Below, in pieces: positions 1 to 7,652 of a DNA stretch of 13,120 nt; positions within the stretch are counted from its first letter, which is position 1, and every line of letters starts with the position of its first letter. Source of the stretch: Nitrospirota bacterium (GTDB taxonomy: Bacteria > Nitrospirota > Thermodesulfovibrionia > Thermodesulfovibrionales > JdFR-88); assembly GCA_021812785.1 (NCBI GenBank), contig JAKAMR010000055.1, positions 5,788 to 18,907 on the forward strand, read 5' to 3'. The notes beneath the pieces were generated by a model. That model was not told where the DNA came from, did no database searches, and saw nothing but the letters and a program-made list of their open reading frames with translations. A program made the position numbers and the translations under genes.

Positions 1-625
1 CCACGAACACCGTCACATTGCCGTCCTGCATGGACAGGTCCTCCGGGGGGACATCGGCCTTTATCGTTATCGGTTGGGAAAAATATCCCCGGTTCTTAAG
101 GCACCTGGCCAGAAGGATGCTTTCCCTGAAGGTGTCCGGATAGTCCTTCACGTCCGCAACGACAACGGGCAGAAACGGCGCGGAGCCCGTCTTGACCGGC
201 TCAAGCAGCCGGCCGGACCTGGAGGCAAGCCACATCATCCCGTCTCTTTGTATTATTACGAAGGGCCTTCTTTCCTCCACGCGCACGGCTATCCTTCCGC
301 TAAGCACATTTTTCCTCACAGCGGCCATCTTTACCCATGGGGAGGCAAGGAGCCTTTCGCTCATCGCCCGCTTGGAGAGGCCAAACATGTTCTGCCCCAC
401 GCGCACGCCAAGCAGAGAGGTGAGTTCGCCGTCCGAAAGGTTTTTATTGCCGGTGAAGACCACCTGCCTGAGCGGAAAAAGAAAAAGCCCGCTTCCCTTC
501 AGATAACCGAAAACGCCGGCAGATACGCCAAAGACAAGAGCGACGGGCAATAGGACCTTGAGGAGCAGGAACTTTCCGGCTTTAGCAAAGAAACCTTTCT
601 TTTCCTTGCCCCTTTTGCCTCTCAT
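1..625 (-). CDS. ftsQ: Cell division protein FtsQ (3' end cut by window edge)
   Basis: FtsQ is a bitopic inner-membrane divisome scaffold that, with FtsB and FtsL, links the early Z-ring to FtsW/FtsI. Translating the minus strand from the ATG at 625 gives 208 residues with no stop before the edge. A very basic N-terminus (MRGKRGKEKK) is followed by one hydrophobic segment at about 19-41. A POTRA-like domain spans about 52-119 (VVFTGNKNLSDGELTSLLGV, then SPWVKMAAVRKN and VRVEERRPFVI), and the start of the beta domain follows (WLASRSGRLLEP, 132-143). Family members are commonly 240-290 residues, so some 40-80 C-terminal residues are missing. The start sits 13 bases after the ddl stop, with an AGAGGG ribosome site at 634-639 and an 8-base spacer. 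Position between ddl and the expected ftsA supports the call. Sequence conservation in FtsQ is low, so the call rests on architecture plus context. Confidence 0.93.
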   Translation of the reverse strand, partial: MRGKRGKEKKGFFAKAGKFLLLKVLLPVALVFGVSAGVFGYLKGSGLFLFPLRQVVFTGNKNLSDGELTSLLGVRVGQNMFGLSKRAMSERLLASPWVKMAAVRKNVLSGRIAVRVEERRPFVIIQRDGMMWLASRSGRLLEPVKTGSAPFLPVVVADVKDYPDTFRESILLARCLKNRGYFSQPITIKADVPPEDLSMQDGNVTVFV

Positions 626-638
626 CCCCGGTTCCCTC

Positions 639-1568
639 TCATCTGTGCAAGGCCTCCTTCAATATCTCCTCCACCAGGGAGGGGAAATCAAGCCCGCTCT
701 CCTTTGCGATCTTGGGCAGAAGGCTTGTCTCCGTCATGCCCGGTATGGTGTTGACCTCCAGAACCCACGGCCTTGCTCCCTCGTCGATTATCAGGTCCAC
801 CCTCGTGGCCCCGCGGCAGCCAAGCGCCTTATGCGCGGCGAGCCCCACCCTGTGCGCCTCCTCAAGAGCCGCGGCATCCATCTGAGGGGGCAGGATGTAG
901 CGGGTCTTGCCGCCCGTGTATTTGGCCTCGTAGCTGTAGAAATCCAGGGACGGCCTTATCTCGACGGAACCGAGCACACGCCCGCCCAGTATCCCCACCT
1001 GCACCTCCTTGCCCATTATCCTGCGCTCCACAATCACCCGCCCGCTAAGCGAGAACGCCTTCTTTAGCGCGGGGACCAGTTCCTCCCGGCTGCCCACCAT
1101 GCTTACCCCTATGCTGGAGCCTTCGGTGGCCGGTTTTACGACCCAGGGCAGCGGGAAATCCAGCCTGGCGTCTTCCGAAATCCGGCCGCCCTGAATACTG
1201 TCTCTCTCCAGGGTGATGCCTTCAGGCACGGATATGCCCTGCTCCCTGAACATCCTCTTTGAGAACTCCTTGTCCATGGCAAGGGCTGAGGCCAGGACGC
1301 CGGAGCCCGTGTATGGTATCCCGGACACCTCCAAAAACCCCTGTATGGAGCCGTCCTCTCCGTGGCCCCCGTGAAGAGCGATAAAAACAACCTCCACGGC
1401 CTCTTTTTTAAGTGCTTGAGCCAGGTCCCTGCCTGCGTCTATGAGGCAGACGTTATATCCAAGCCTTTCGAGCGCGCCATGGATGGCGCCCCCTGTCTTT
1501 AACGACACTTCCCGTTCGGCGGAAAGCCCTCCGGCTAGCACCCCGATTCTTTTATCAGTTACCGGCAT
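639..1568 (-). CDS. ddl: D-alanine--D-alanine ligase
   Basis: Cytoplasmic ATP-grasp enzyme that joins two D-Ala to make the dipeptide MurF adds. It is 309 residues, close to E. coli DdlB. The N-terminal domain has the LAGGLSAEREVSL signature (11-23), with E18 matching the catalytic Glu of DdlB. Then come HGGHGEDGSIQG (66-77) and YTGSG (86-90). The ATP-grasp part has VVKPATEGSSIGVS (143-156), FYSYEAKYTGGKTRY (210-224) and TRVDLIIDEG (255-264). It ends with VLEVNTIPGMTETSLLP (269-285). By alignment from memory, D258, E271 and N273 are the magnesium ligands. The ATG at 1568 lies inside the end of murB (14-base overlap). It has GGGAG at 1578-1582 with a 9-base spacer, so translation is probably coupled. 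All key residues I can identify are present. The symbol ddlB would also fit; the paralogue state cannot be known from this window. Confidence 0.97.
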   Translation of the reverse strand: MPVTDKRIGVLAGGLSAEREVSLKTGGAIHGALERLGYNVCLIDAGRDLAQALKKEAVEVVFIALHGGHGEDGSIQGFLEVSGIPYTGSGVLASALAMDKEFSKRMFREQGISVPEGITLERDSIQGGRISEDARLDFPLPWVVKPATEGSSIGVSMVGSREELVPALKKAFSLSGRVIVERRIMGKEVQVGILGGRVLGSVEIRPSLDFYSYEAKYTGGKTRYILPPQMDAAALEEAHRVGLAAHKALGCRGATRVDLIIDEGARPWVLEVNTIPGMTETSLLPKIAKESGLDFPSLVEEILKEALHR

Positions 1569-2496
1569 TTTTTATTTCTCCCAGCATCCTTATCTCCGGC
1601 TCCAGGGACACGCCTGTGCGCCTGAACACCCCGTCGCGCACCTTGTGCATGAGCGCGGTGAAATCCGCCGCCGTCCCCTTGCCCGTGTTAATGAAAAAAT
1701 TCGCATGCACCATGCTTACCTCTATGTCCCCCACGCGGGCGCCCTTAAGCCCGGCTTCCTCGATCAGCCTGCCCGCCGCGTCTCCTTCGGGGTTTTTAAA
1801 GACGCAGCCCGCCGAGCGCGCGACCAGGGGCTGGGTCTTTTTCTTCGTCTCGAAATTTCTGTCCATCAGCTCCCTTATCTGCCCGGCATCCCCTTTTTTC
1901 AGGACAAGCTCCACGCCCGTGATGGCCCCCTGGACCGATGACCCCCTGTACTTAAACCCCAAAGCCTCCCTCGATACCCTTTTTGCTTCTGCCTGCCCGC
2001 CTCCCGCAGGCGGCAAATCCACGACAAGCGCGCTTCGCACGATATCGCCTGTCTGGAGCCCGTGCGCCCCGGCATTGCCGGCCACAGCGCCTCCGATGCT
2101 CCCCGGGATGCCAGCAAGGGGCTCAAGCCCGGCCAGTCCGTTTTGCATGCAGAAGGCCAGGACCCTTTTAAGCGGTTCCCCCGCCGCAACCGAGACCACC
2201 ACGCCGCCCTCCTGCGCATCCTCAAGGATCTCCATGCCCCTCATCTGCTCCGTGGATATTACGAGCGCCTTTATATCCCCGTCCGAAACGAGCAGATTGG
2301 TGCCGCCCCCGACCAGAAATACCGGCATCCCGGAGGCATAATCAAGAAGCCTCAAAAGCGCCTCCGTGTCCTCGGGTATGGCGAATATCTCCGCACGCCC
2401 GCCTATGCGAAGCGACGTATGTCCGGCCATGGGCTCGCCGAACATTACGTCCACCCCTTTTATCTGCCTGCCCATATCTTTCTTATGTACTTTCAC
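1555..2496 (-). CDS. murB: UDP-N-acetylenolpyruvoylglucosamine reductase
   Basis: FAD- and NADPH-dependent cytoplasmic enzyme that reduces UDP-GlcNAc-enolpyruvate to UDP-MurNAc. The 313-residue product has the FAD-binding signatures HTSLRIGGRAEI (26-37), FLVGGGTNLLVSDGDI (60-75) and LAGIPGSIGGAVAGNAGAHG (127-146). Substrate and catalytic motifs are FKYRGSS (181-187, with R184), RSAGCVFKNPEG (227-238) and EPEIRMLG (299-306). It has the short type II layout. The residue normally Ser as proton donor is C231 here. The start is uncertain. The GTG at 2496 overlaps murC by 14 bases but has no clear ribosome site. An ATG at 2475 leaves a 7-base gap and has only a weak AAG-rich upstream. An ATG at 2445 has the best upstream sequence (AGGGG about 8 bases before it), but would leave almost no N-terminus before the FAD fold. 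I list the longest form. Function is certain. Confidence 0.96.
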   Translation of the reverse strand: MKVHKKDMGRQIKGVDVMFGEPMAGHTSLRIGGRAEIFAIPEDTEALLRLLDYASGMPVFLVGGGTNLLVSDGDIKALVISTEQMRGMEILEDAQEGGVVVSVAAGEPLKRVLAFCMQNGLAGLEPLAGIPGSIGGAVAGNAGAHGLQTGDIVRSALVVDLPPAGGGQAEAKRVSREALGFKYRGSSVQGAITGVELVLKKGDAGQIRELMDRNFETKKKTQPLVARSAGCVFKNPEGDAAGRLIEEAGLKGARVGDIEVSMVHANFFINTGKGTAADFTALMHKVRDGVFRRTGVSLEPEIRMLGEIKNAGN

Positions 2497-3871
2497 CGGC
2501 CAGCTTTTTCACCAGGCCTTCAGAGACCTTCCATACGTCTCCCGCTCCAAGGGACAAAACTACGTCACCCGGGGCCACGTTTTGAAGCAGGTATTCGAGC
2601 GCCTTGTCTATCTGCCCCACATACCTGCCCTTTTCCCCTATCTCGCGCCTTATCAATCCAAAGAGGGCCTCCGAGGTGATCCCCTCAAGCGGACGCTCCC
2701 CGGCTGCGTAGATGTCCAGAAGGAGAAGACGGTCCGCGTCCGCAAACGAGACGGCAAACTCCGCCATCAGGTCCCTTGTGCGCGTGAACCTGTGCGGCTG
2801 GAAGACCACGAAGAGCCTCGATGCACCGATCCCCTCCCTGAGAGACCTGAGCGTGGCCCGCACCTCGGTTGGGTGGTGGCCGTAATCGTCATATACGCTC
2901 ACCCCGGAGTGACGCCCCTTCAGCTCGAGCCTCCTGCCTATCCCCTGGAAGGCCTGAAGACCCTCCCTTATGGCGTCGGGGCTCACGTCGAGCTCCAGGC
3001 CCACCCCTACGGCGGCCAGGCTGTTCAAGATGTTATGCTCGCCCGGAATGGGGAGCTTTACCCTGAACAGCTTTTTGCTCCTGCCCTTAAGCAGCACGTC
3101 GTACTCCGTGCTCATCGCGCCCTTTTCTATGTTTGCCGCCCGGAGGTCGGCCTCCGGGGAAAAGCCGTAGGTAAGGGTGCGCCTCCTTATGTCCGGCACA
3201 AGCTCCCTCAGCCGCGCATCTTCCGTGCAGACCACGCAAAGCCCGTAGAAGGGGACCTTGCTCAAAAACTCAAGGAACGCTCCGCGCAGCGCATGCATCG
3301 ATTTGAAAAACTCCATGTGCTCGCGGTCTATGTTCGTGGCTACCGCTACGGTGGGCGAGAGTTTCAGGAACGAGCCGTCAGATTCGTCCGCCTCCGCCAC
3401 CAGGAATTCCCCCTGTCCCAGGCGCGCGTTGCTGCCAAGGGCGTTGAGCCTTCCGCCAATGACAACCGTGGGGTCAAGGCCGGCCCTGGCCAGCACCGTG
3501 GCAACAAGCGAAGTGGTGGTTGTTTTCCCGTGGCTGCCTGCCACCAGGACGCCGTATTTGAGCCTGCCCAGCTCCGCAAGCATCTCCGCCCTGGGGATGA
3601 CCGGAACGCCCTGCCTCAAGGCCTCCATCGCCTCCGGGTTTTCGCTGCCGATGGCAGAGGATATCACCACCACCTGCGCGTCCTTTATGTTCTCGGGGCT
3701 GTGCCCTATAGTGACGCCTATCCCCATGGAAGCCAGCCGCTCCGTCGTCTCGGAGGCCCTCATGTCCGAGCCCGTCACCCGGTAGCCCAGGGTCTGCAGC
3801 ACCTGGGCTATGCCGCTCATTCCGATGCCGCCGATGCCTACGAAATGAATGGATTTATATCGCTTGAACAT
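2483..3871 (-). CDS. murC: UDP-N-acetylmuramate--L-alanine ligase
   Basis: First Mur ligase: it adds L-Ala to UDP-MurNAc using ATP in the cytoplasm. The 462 residues match the family length. The Rossmann-like N-terminal domain opens with IHFVGIGGIGMSGIAQVL (8-25). The central ATPase domain has the P-loop AGSHGKTTTTS (111-121), AEADESDGSF (159-168) and ATNIDREHMEFF (178-189). The C-terminal domain carries EHNILNSLAA (278-287), GIGRRLELKG (310-319), YDDYGHHPTEVRATL (327-341) and FQPHRFTRTRDL (357-368). The YGHHP-PTE and QPHRYTR-type motifs separate MurC from MurD, MurE and MurF. The ATG at 3871 follows the murG stop by 23 bases, the largest gap in the window, with GAAAGG at 3883-3888 and an 11-base spacer. 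The 3' end overlaps murB if the GTG start of murB is used. Nothing is missing or unusual. Confidence 0.98.
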   Translation of the reverse strand: MFKRYKSIHFVGIGGIGMSGIAQVLQTLGYRVTGSDMRASETTERLASMGIGVTIGHSPENIKDAQVVVISSAIGSENPEAMEALRQGVPVIPRAEMLAELGRLKYGVLVAGSHGKTTTTSLVATVLARAGLDPTVVIGGRLNALGSNARLGQGEFLVAEADESDGSFLKLSPTVAVATNIDREHMEFFKSMHALRGAFLEFLSKVPFYGLCVVCTEDARLRELVPDIRRRTLTYGFSPEADLRAANIEKGAMSTEYDVLLKGRSKKLFRVKLPIPGEHNILNSLAAVGVGLELDVSPDAIREGLQAFQGIGRRLELKGRHSGVSVYDDYGHHPTEVRATLRSLREGIGASRLFVVFQPHRFTRTRDLMAEFAVSFADADRLLLLDIYAAGERPLEGITSEALFGLIRREIGEKGRYVGQIDKALEYLLQNVAPGDVVLSLGAGDVWKVSEGLVKKLAGEST

Positions 3872-3894
3872 CTGTCAGATTACCTTTCTTTTCC

Positions 3895-4998
3895 TCATCC
3901 TTTTTTCCTGAGCCTGGCAAGGCTCATCACGAGCTCCGCCGCCTTCCTTGCGGCCTCCGGCTGCCCGATGGCCCTGCTCTTTGACGCCATCTCGTTCCTT
4001 TCCGCTTCGCTGTCAACAAGAGACCTTATCTCCCGGGCCATGCGGTCCCCGGAAAGCTCGCTGTCCATGAGGAGCCGCGCCGCGCCAAAGGCCTCCAGTT
4101 TTTTTGCATTGAACTCCTGGTGCGCTCCGGCATGCGGATAGGGCACAAGGAGGGAGGGTTTGCCCAGGGCGGTCAGCTCTGCCAGCGTCGTCGCCCCGGC
4201 CCTCGATATCACAAGGTCCGCCACCGCGTATGCCTCCGGCATCTGGTAGATGAAAGGCACCACCATCGCCCTGAAGCCCTGCCGCCTGTATGCCTCCCGT
4301 ACCGCCTGGTAGTCCCTCTGTCCGCTCTGGTGCAGAAACTGCACGCGCTCCTTCATGTCCTGCAGATGCTCAAGCGCGCCGGTGACCCCCCTGTTTATGC
4401 TGGTGGCCCCTGAAGAGCCTCCCGAGACAAAGATCGTGAAAAGCCCCTCGGGGGCAAGCTCGAACAATCCGAAGGAATCCTGCCTTGAGGCGGAAAGCAC
4501 CTCCGCCCTCACGGGGTTGCCTGTCAGAAAGGTCTTGCCCTTGGGCAGAAACTGCGTGCTTTCCATATATGTTGCCGCCACCGCGCCCGCTATCTTTGAA
4601 AGCCACCTGTTTGCCGCCCCCGGAAACACGTTCTGCTCCATGACCACCACCGGTATGGATGAAAGCCAGGCAGCCAGGACGGGGCTTACGGAGACGTAGC
4701 CGCCGGTGCCAACGACTATGTCCGGCTCAATGGAGCCAAGCAGTTTTTTTGCCTTCATGACCGAAGACACTATCTTTGCCACCGCCCTGAGCCTTGCCGT
4801 GCCGGATTTGCCCGCCACGCCTTCGGCTGGCAGGAATATGATCTGGTAGCCTTTTTTGGGGATGACCTTTGACTCCAGCCCCTTTTCCGTGCCCATGAAC
4901 ACTATCTCCGCGCCCGCCTGCCTCTCAAGCTCCTCCGCAAGGGCAAGCCCCGGAAACAGATGGCCTCCCGTTCCGCCTCCTGCTATTACCACCCTCAT
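3895..4998 (-). CDS. murG: Undecaprenyl-PP-MurNAc-pentapeptide GlcNAc transferase MurG
   Basis: Peripheral membrane glycosyltransferase (GT28, GT-B fold) on the cytoplasmic face. It adds GlcNAc from UDP-GlcNAc to lipid I, making lipid II. In the 367 residues, the N-terminal acceptor domain has AGGGTGGHLFPGLALAEEL (6-24, with H13) and VGTGGYVSVSPVLAAW (96-111), followed by VVMEQNVFPGAANR (118-131). The C-terminal donor domain has FVSGGSSGATSINRG (190-204), then VPFIYQMPEAYAVADLVISR (247-266), AGATTLAELTALGKPSLLVPYP (267-288) and AHQEFNAKKLEAFGAA (292-307). E274 aligns with the ribose-binding Glu of E. coli MurG. The second G-loop reads GGSSGA instead of the usual GGSQGA. The ATG at 4998 is 3 bases after the ftsW stop. 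The upstream ribosome site is weak (GGGG at 5008-5011), which suggests reinitiation after ftsW. Confidence 0.98.
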   Translation of the reverse strand: MRVVIAGGGTGGHLFPGLALAEELERQAGAEIVFMGTEKGLESKVIPKKGYQIIFLPAEGVAGKSGTARLRAVAKIVSSVMKAKKLLGSIEPDIVVGTGGYVSVSPVLAAWLSSIPVVVMEQNVFPGAANRWLSKIAGAVAATYMESTQFLPKGKTFLTGNPVRAEVLSASRQDSFGLFELAPEGLFTIFVSGGSSGATSINRGVTGALEHLQDMKERVQFLHQSGQRDYQAVREAYRRQGFRAMVVPFIYQMPEAYAVADLVISRAGATTLAELTALGKPSLLVPYPHAGAHQEFNAKKLEAFGAARLLMDSELSGDRMAREIRSLVDSEAERNEMASKSRAIGQPEAARKAAELVMSLARLRKKG

Positions 4999-5001
4999 GC
5001 G

Positions 5002-6201
5002 CTAAAACCCCGCCCCATATATGCTGCGCCGGGCCTTCTTCTTTTCAAGCATCTCCTTAAGACGGTCCGGGGCCGCCTTTGGCGGCTCACCCTTTGAAAG
5101 CCTAAGCAGTACGCCCATCGCCATAAGGTTCACGATAAGGGAAGACCCCCCGTAGCTTATGAACGGAAGCGGAAGCCCCTTTGTGGGCAGAAGCCCCGTG
5201 ACCACGCAGGAATTAACGAATGCGGGAAGCGCTATCATGAGCGCGATGCCCCAGGCAAGCAGGAAATGGTACTTCTCGCTCATCCTGTTTGCTATCCGGA
5301 CGCTCCTCAGAAAAAGCGCACAGAAGGCCACCACCACCAGGCTTGCCGCAAAAAAGCCAAGCTCCTCCCCGATTATCGAGAAAATGAAGTCCGTGTGCAT
5401 CTCGGGCAGGAAGGAAAGTTTCTGCATGCTCTTGCCCAAACCGACGCCGCCAAACCCTCCTCTCCCAAGGGCTATGAGCGACTGGACAAGCTGGAAGCCC
5501 GCCCCGCGCGCGTCTGCCCATGGGTTCAGGAAGGATATTATCCTCCTCCAGCGATAGGGCTTGTGGGCAAGATAGAAAGCGAAAGGGACAAGGCAAAGCA
5601 ACAGGCCTCCCAGATACCGGAGCCTGGCGCCGGCCAGAAAAAGCATGGATATGGTAATGAAGGCAAGTGTGAGGGTGCCGCCAAAATCCGGCTGTTTCAA
5701 AAAGACCACGCCGAACATTCCCATCACCCCCACCGGCAGAAGGACCTTCCACAGCCTGTCCGGCTCGAAAAAATCCCGCGATAGATACCAGGCCAGGAAG
5801 ATGACCATCGCCAGCTTGACAACCTCCGAGGGCTGAAAGGTGGAGGGCCACACCCTGAGCCACCTCCGCGCCCCCCCGGCCGATATGCCGAACCGCGTGA
5901 ACACCAGAAGCAGAAGCCCCATCGAGGCCACAAGCAGAAAAGGGGAAAGTCTGCCAAGCAGACCGGGTTTTATCCTGTATGCCGCGGCCCCGGCGGCCAG
6001 TGCAAGGAAAATGGTCATGACGTGTCTTTTGAAATAAAAGAGCGACGTGGTTGCATGCCTTTCCCTCATCGCGTAGGTGACAACGCTCGTGCTCGAATAT
6101 ATCATCAGCGCGCCAAAAACGACGAGCGCGGCGGTCAGGGCCATCAGCACCCTGTCGGGCTTGCCGGATCCGCCAAAGGAAAATTCCGGCCCGGAATTCA
6201 A
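5002..6201 (-). CDS. ftsW: Septal peptidoglycan glycosyltransferase FtsW (TTG start)
   Basis: SEDS-family integral membrane protein that polymerises lipid II into septal glycan, acting with FtsI. The 399 residues include about ten hydrophobic segments. Conserved motifs are GARRWL (110-115), FQPSEVVKLAMVIFLAWYLS (122-141), LKQPDFGGTLTLA (168-180) and KPYRWRRIISFLNPW (214-228). The region FQLVQSLIALGRGGFGGVGL (236-255) is followed by KLSFLPEMHTDFIFSIIGEELGF (261-283). In that stretch D271 fits the catalytic Asp of SEDS enzymes. TGLLPTKGLPLPFISYGGSS (335-354) follows. Pairing with ftsI in a dcw cluster favours FtsW over RodA. Translation begins at TTG (6201), overlapping the murD stop by four bases as TTGA. 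A perfect AGGAGG lies 10 bases upstream. The next in-frame ATG (codon 20, at 6144) would remove only the cytoplasmic leader. The C-terminus is a basic, probably cytoplasmic tail (RLKEMLEKKKARR). Confidence 0.97.
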   Translation of the reverse strand: MNSGPEFSFGGSGKPDRVLMALTAALVVFGALMIYSSTSVVTYAMRERHATTSLFYFKRHVMTIFLALAAGAAAYRIKPGLLGRLSPFLLVASMGLLLLVFTRFGISAGGARRWLRVWPSTFQPSEVVKLAMVIFLAWYLSRDFFEPDRLWKVLLPVGVMGMFGVVFLKQPDFGGTLTLAFITISMLFLAGARLRYLGGLLLCLVPFAFYLAHKPYRWRRIISFLNPWADARGAGFQLVQSLIALGRGGFGGVGLGKSMQKLSFLPEMHTDFIFSIIGEELGFFAASLVVVAFCALFLRSVRIANRMSEKYHFLLAWGIALMIALPAFVNSCVVTGLLPTKGLPLPFISYGGSSLIVNLMAMGVLLRLSKGEPPKAAPDRLKEMLEKKKARRSIYGAGF

Positions 6202-7649
6202 AGCCTCTGCACCTCCTGCCTGAATTTCTCCCCCCTGTCCTCAAAGTCCCTGAACATATCGAAGCTCGCGCAGGCCGGAGAAAGCAGCACCACATCCCCG
6301 GGGCTTGCGGCCTGCCTCGAGATCCTGAGCGCACCCTCCAGCCCCTGGGCGCGCTCGATGGGAGCCGCACCCTCAAGGGCGGCCGCGATCTTGCCGCTTG
6401 CCTCCCCGATCAGCACCAGGAGTTTTACGCTTCTTTCCACCTCGTTTCTGATGCTGCCAAAATCCCCGTTCTTGTCCCTTCCGCCTGCGATGAGAATCAC
6501 CGTTTTCCCCCTGCCCCTGAAGCTCTCCAGCGAACGCAAGACGGCAGGCGGGTTCGTGCCCTTCGAGTCGTTTATGTAAGAGACCCCGTCAAGCTCCCTT
6601 ATGAATTCCATCCGGTGCGGAAGCCCCGGGAACTCCGCAAGCGCGGCGCGCACCGACTCCGCGGGCACCCCGGCCAGAAGGGCCATTGCCGAGGCCGCCA
6701 TGGCGTTTTCCAGGTTATGTGCGCCTTTTATCCTTATGTCGCTCGCCCTGATCAGCTCCATGTCCATGCCGGGCAGGTTCACGTAAACGGAGCCCCTTGC
6801 GGCGTAAAGCCCGAATATCTTCCCTTCCCTGCCCTCCGCCCTGCCAAACCGCACGACTCTGGGCCCCCGCCCGGCCTTCCCGAGCCTGCCATTTATCATC
6901 TCAATGTTCGGGTCGTCCGCGTTCAAAACGAGGTAATCGCCCTCGTCCTGCCTTTCAAATATCCTCATCTTGGCCTCGTAATAGGCGGCAAGGTCCCTGT
7001 AGCGGTCCAGGTGGTCTGGCGCAAGGTTCAGCACCGCCGCTATCCTGGGCTTGAAATCCCTGATGCCCTCAAGCTGGAAGTTGGACACCTCGACCACAAC
7101 GGAGGGCGGGCCGGCATGTCCCTCCTCGCGCCTGCTCTGGAGTTCCGAAGCGAATTCCGGGAAAAGCCCGGAGAGCGCATAGCCAATGTTTCCTGCCAGA
7201 AAGGCGCGCCGCCCGGACCTCTCAAGGATGTAGTGCAGGAGGGCGGTAGTAGTGGACTTGCCGTTTGTGCCGGTGATCGCATAAAAATCGGCAAGCGGGT
7301 CTGCGGACTTGAACAGCCTGAAGCCAAGCTCAAGTTCGCTTATGATCTCTATGCCCATTGCGGAGGCCTGCCTGAGCGCGGCAATGCCCATGGGCACCCC
7401 CGGGCTCACTACCACAAGGTCAACGCCGTCAAGCGCCTCCACGGGGTGGCCGCCAAGGAAAAGCCCGGCGTCCGCGGGCAGCTTTGCCAGCTCCGGGTCC
7501 AGCTCTCCCGACTGTTCTGTCTTCATGTCCGTGACCGACACCTTTGCACCCAGGCGGTAGAGGACGAGCGCGGAAGCCGCGCCGCTTCTTTTAAGCCCGA
7601 ATATCAGGACCTTTTTACCCTCAAAACCGGACGGTGCCATTTTTTCCAT
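6198..7649 (-). CDS. murD: UDP-N-acetylmuramoyl-L-alanine--D-glutamate ligase
   Basis: Second Mur ligase: it adds D-Glu to UDP-MurNAc-L-Ala. The N-terminal uridine-binding domain begins VLIFGLKRSGAASALVL (14-30) and contains VVVSPGVP (79-86). The central ATPase domain has the P-loop ITGTNGKSTTTALL (125-138), LAGNIG (151-156) and VVEVSNFQLEGI (185-196). It continues with LNLAPDHLDRY (207-217) and the EAKMRIF segment (225-231), where K227 fits the carbamylated Lys. The C-terminal domain has HNLENAMAA (311-319), GLPHRMEFI (342-350), INDSKGTNPPAV (359-370), AGGRDKNGDF (388-397) and LLSPACASFDMF (455-466). At 483 residues it is longer than E. coli MurD (438). Part of the extra length is a charged loop at about 163-182. 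N190 replaces the second Ser of the usual SSFQLE motif. The ATG at 7649 has AAGGTGA at 7658-7664 (8-base spacer), 3 bases after mraY. Confidence 0.98.
   Translation of the reverse strand: MEKMAPSGFEGKKVLIFGLKRSGAASALVLYRLGAKVSVTDMKTEQSGELDPELAKLPADAGLFLGGHPVEALDGVDLVVVSPGVPMGIAALRQASAMGIEIISELELGFRLFKSADPLADFYAITGTNGKSTTTALLHYILERSGRRAFLAGNIGYALSGLFPEFASELQSRREEGHAGPPSVVVEVSNFQLEGIRDFKPRIAAVLNLAPDHLDRYRDLAAYYEAKMRIFERQDEGDYLVLNADDPNIEMINGRLGKAGRGPRVVRFGRAEGREGKIFGLYAARGSVYVNLPGMDMELIRASDIRIKGAHNLENAMAASAMALLAGVPAESVRAALAEFPGLPHRMEFIRELDGVSYINDSKGTNPPAVLRSLESFRGRGKTVILIAGGRDKNGDFGSIRNEVERSVKLLVLIGEASGKIAAALEGAAPIERAQGLEGALRISRQAASPGDVVLLSPACASFDMFRDFEDRGEKFRQEVQRL
6212..6217 (-). promoter_or_regulatory. 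Perfect Shine-Dalgarno for TTG-initiated ftsW
   Basis: The minus strand reads AGGAGG here, 10 bases before the TTG at 6201. This is the strongest ribosome site I see in the window and it decides the ftsW start. It lies inside the last codons of murD, so it probably drives coupled initiation at the TTGA stop-start overlap. Confidence 0.8.
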
Positions 7650-7652
7650 TTT

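Noticed and set aside
621..642. An ATGA overlap at 639-642 as the ftsQ start.
   Set aside because: That ATG opens a frame that stops after six codons. The ATG at 625 is in the FtsQ frame and has AGAGGG upstream.
3872..3894. The 23-base murG-murC gap as a promoter or terminator.
   Set aside because: It is too short for a promoter with both boxes, shows no hairpin with a T-tract, and contains a plausible ribosome site for murC.
2366..4141. A 591-codon plus-strand open frame antisense to murB, murC and the end of murG.
   Set aside because: It covers clear Mur genes on the other strand. Its protein is rich in His, Pro, Arg and Gly with no recognisable motif. In a GC-rich gene, few TTA, CTA or TCA codons on the coding strand leave an antisense frame open, which explains it.
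5213..6376. A 387-codon minus-strand open frame overlapping ftsW and the end of murD in another frame.
   Set aside because: The ftsW frame encodes an unmistakable SEDS membrane protein. The alternative translation lacks membrane segments and known motifs.
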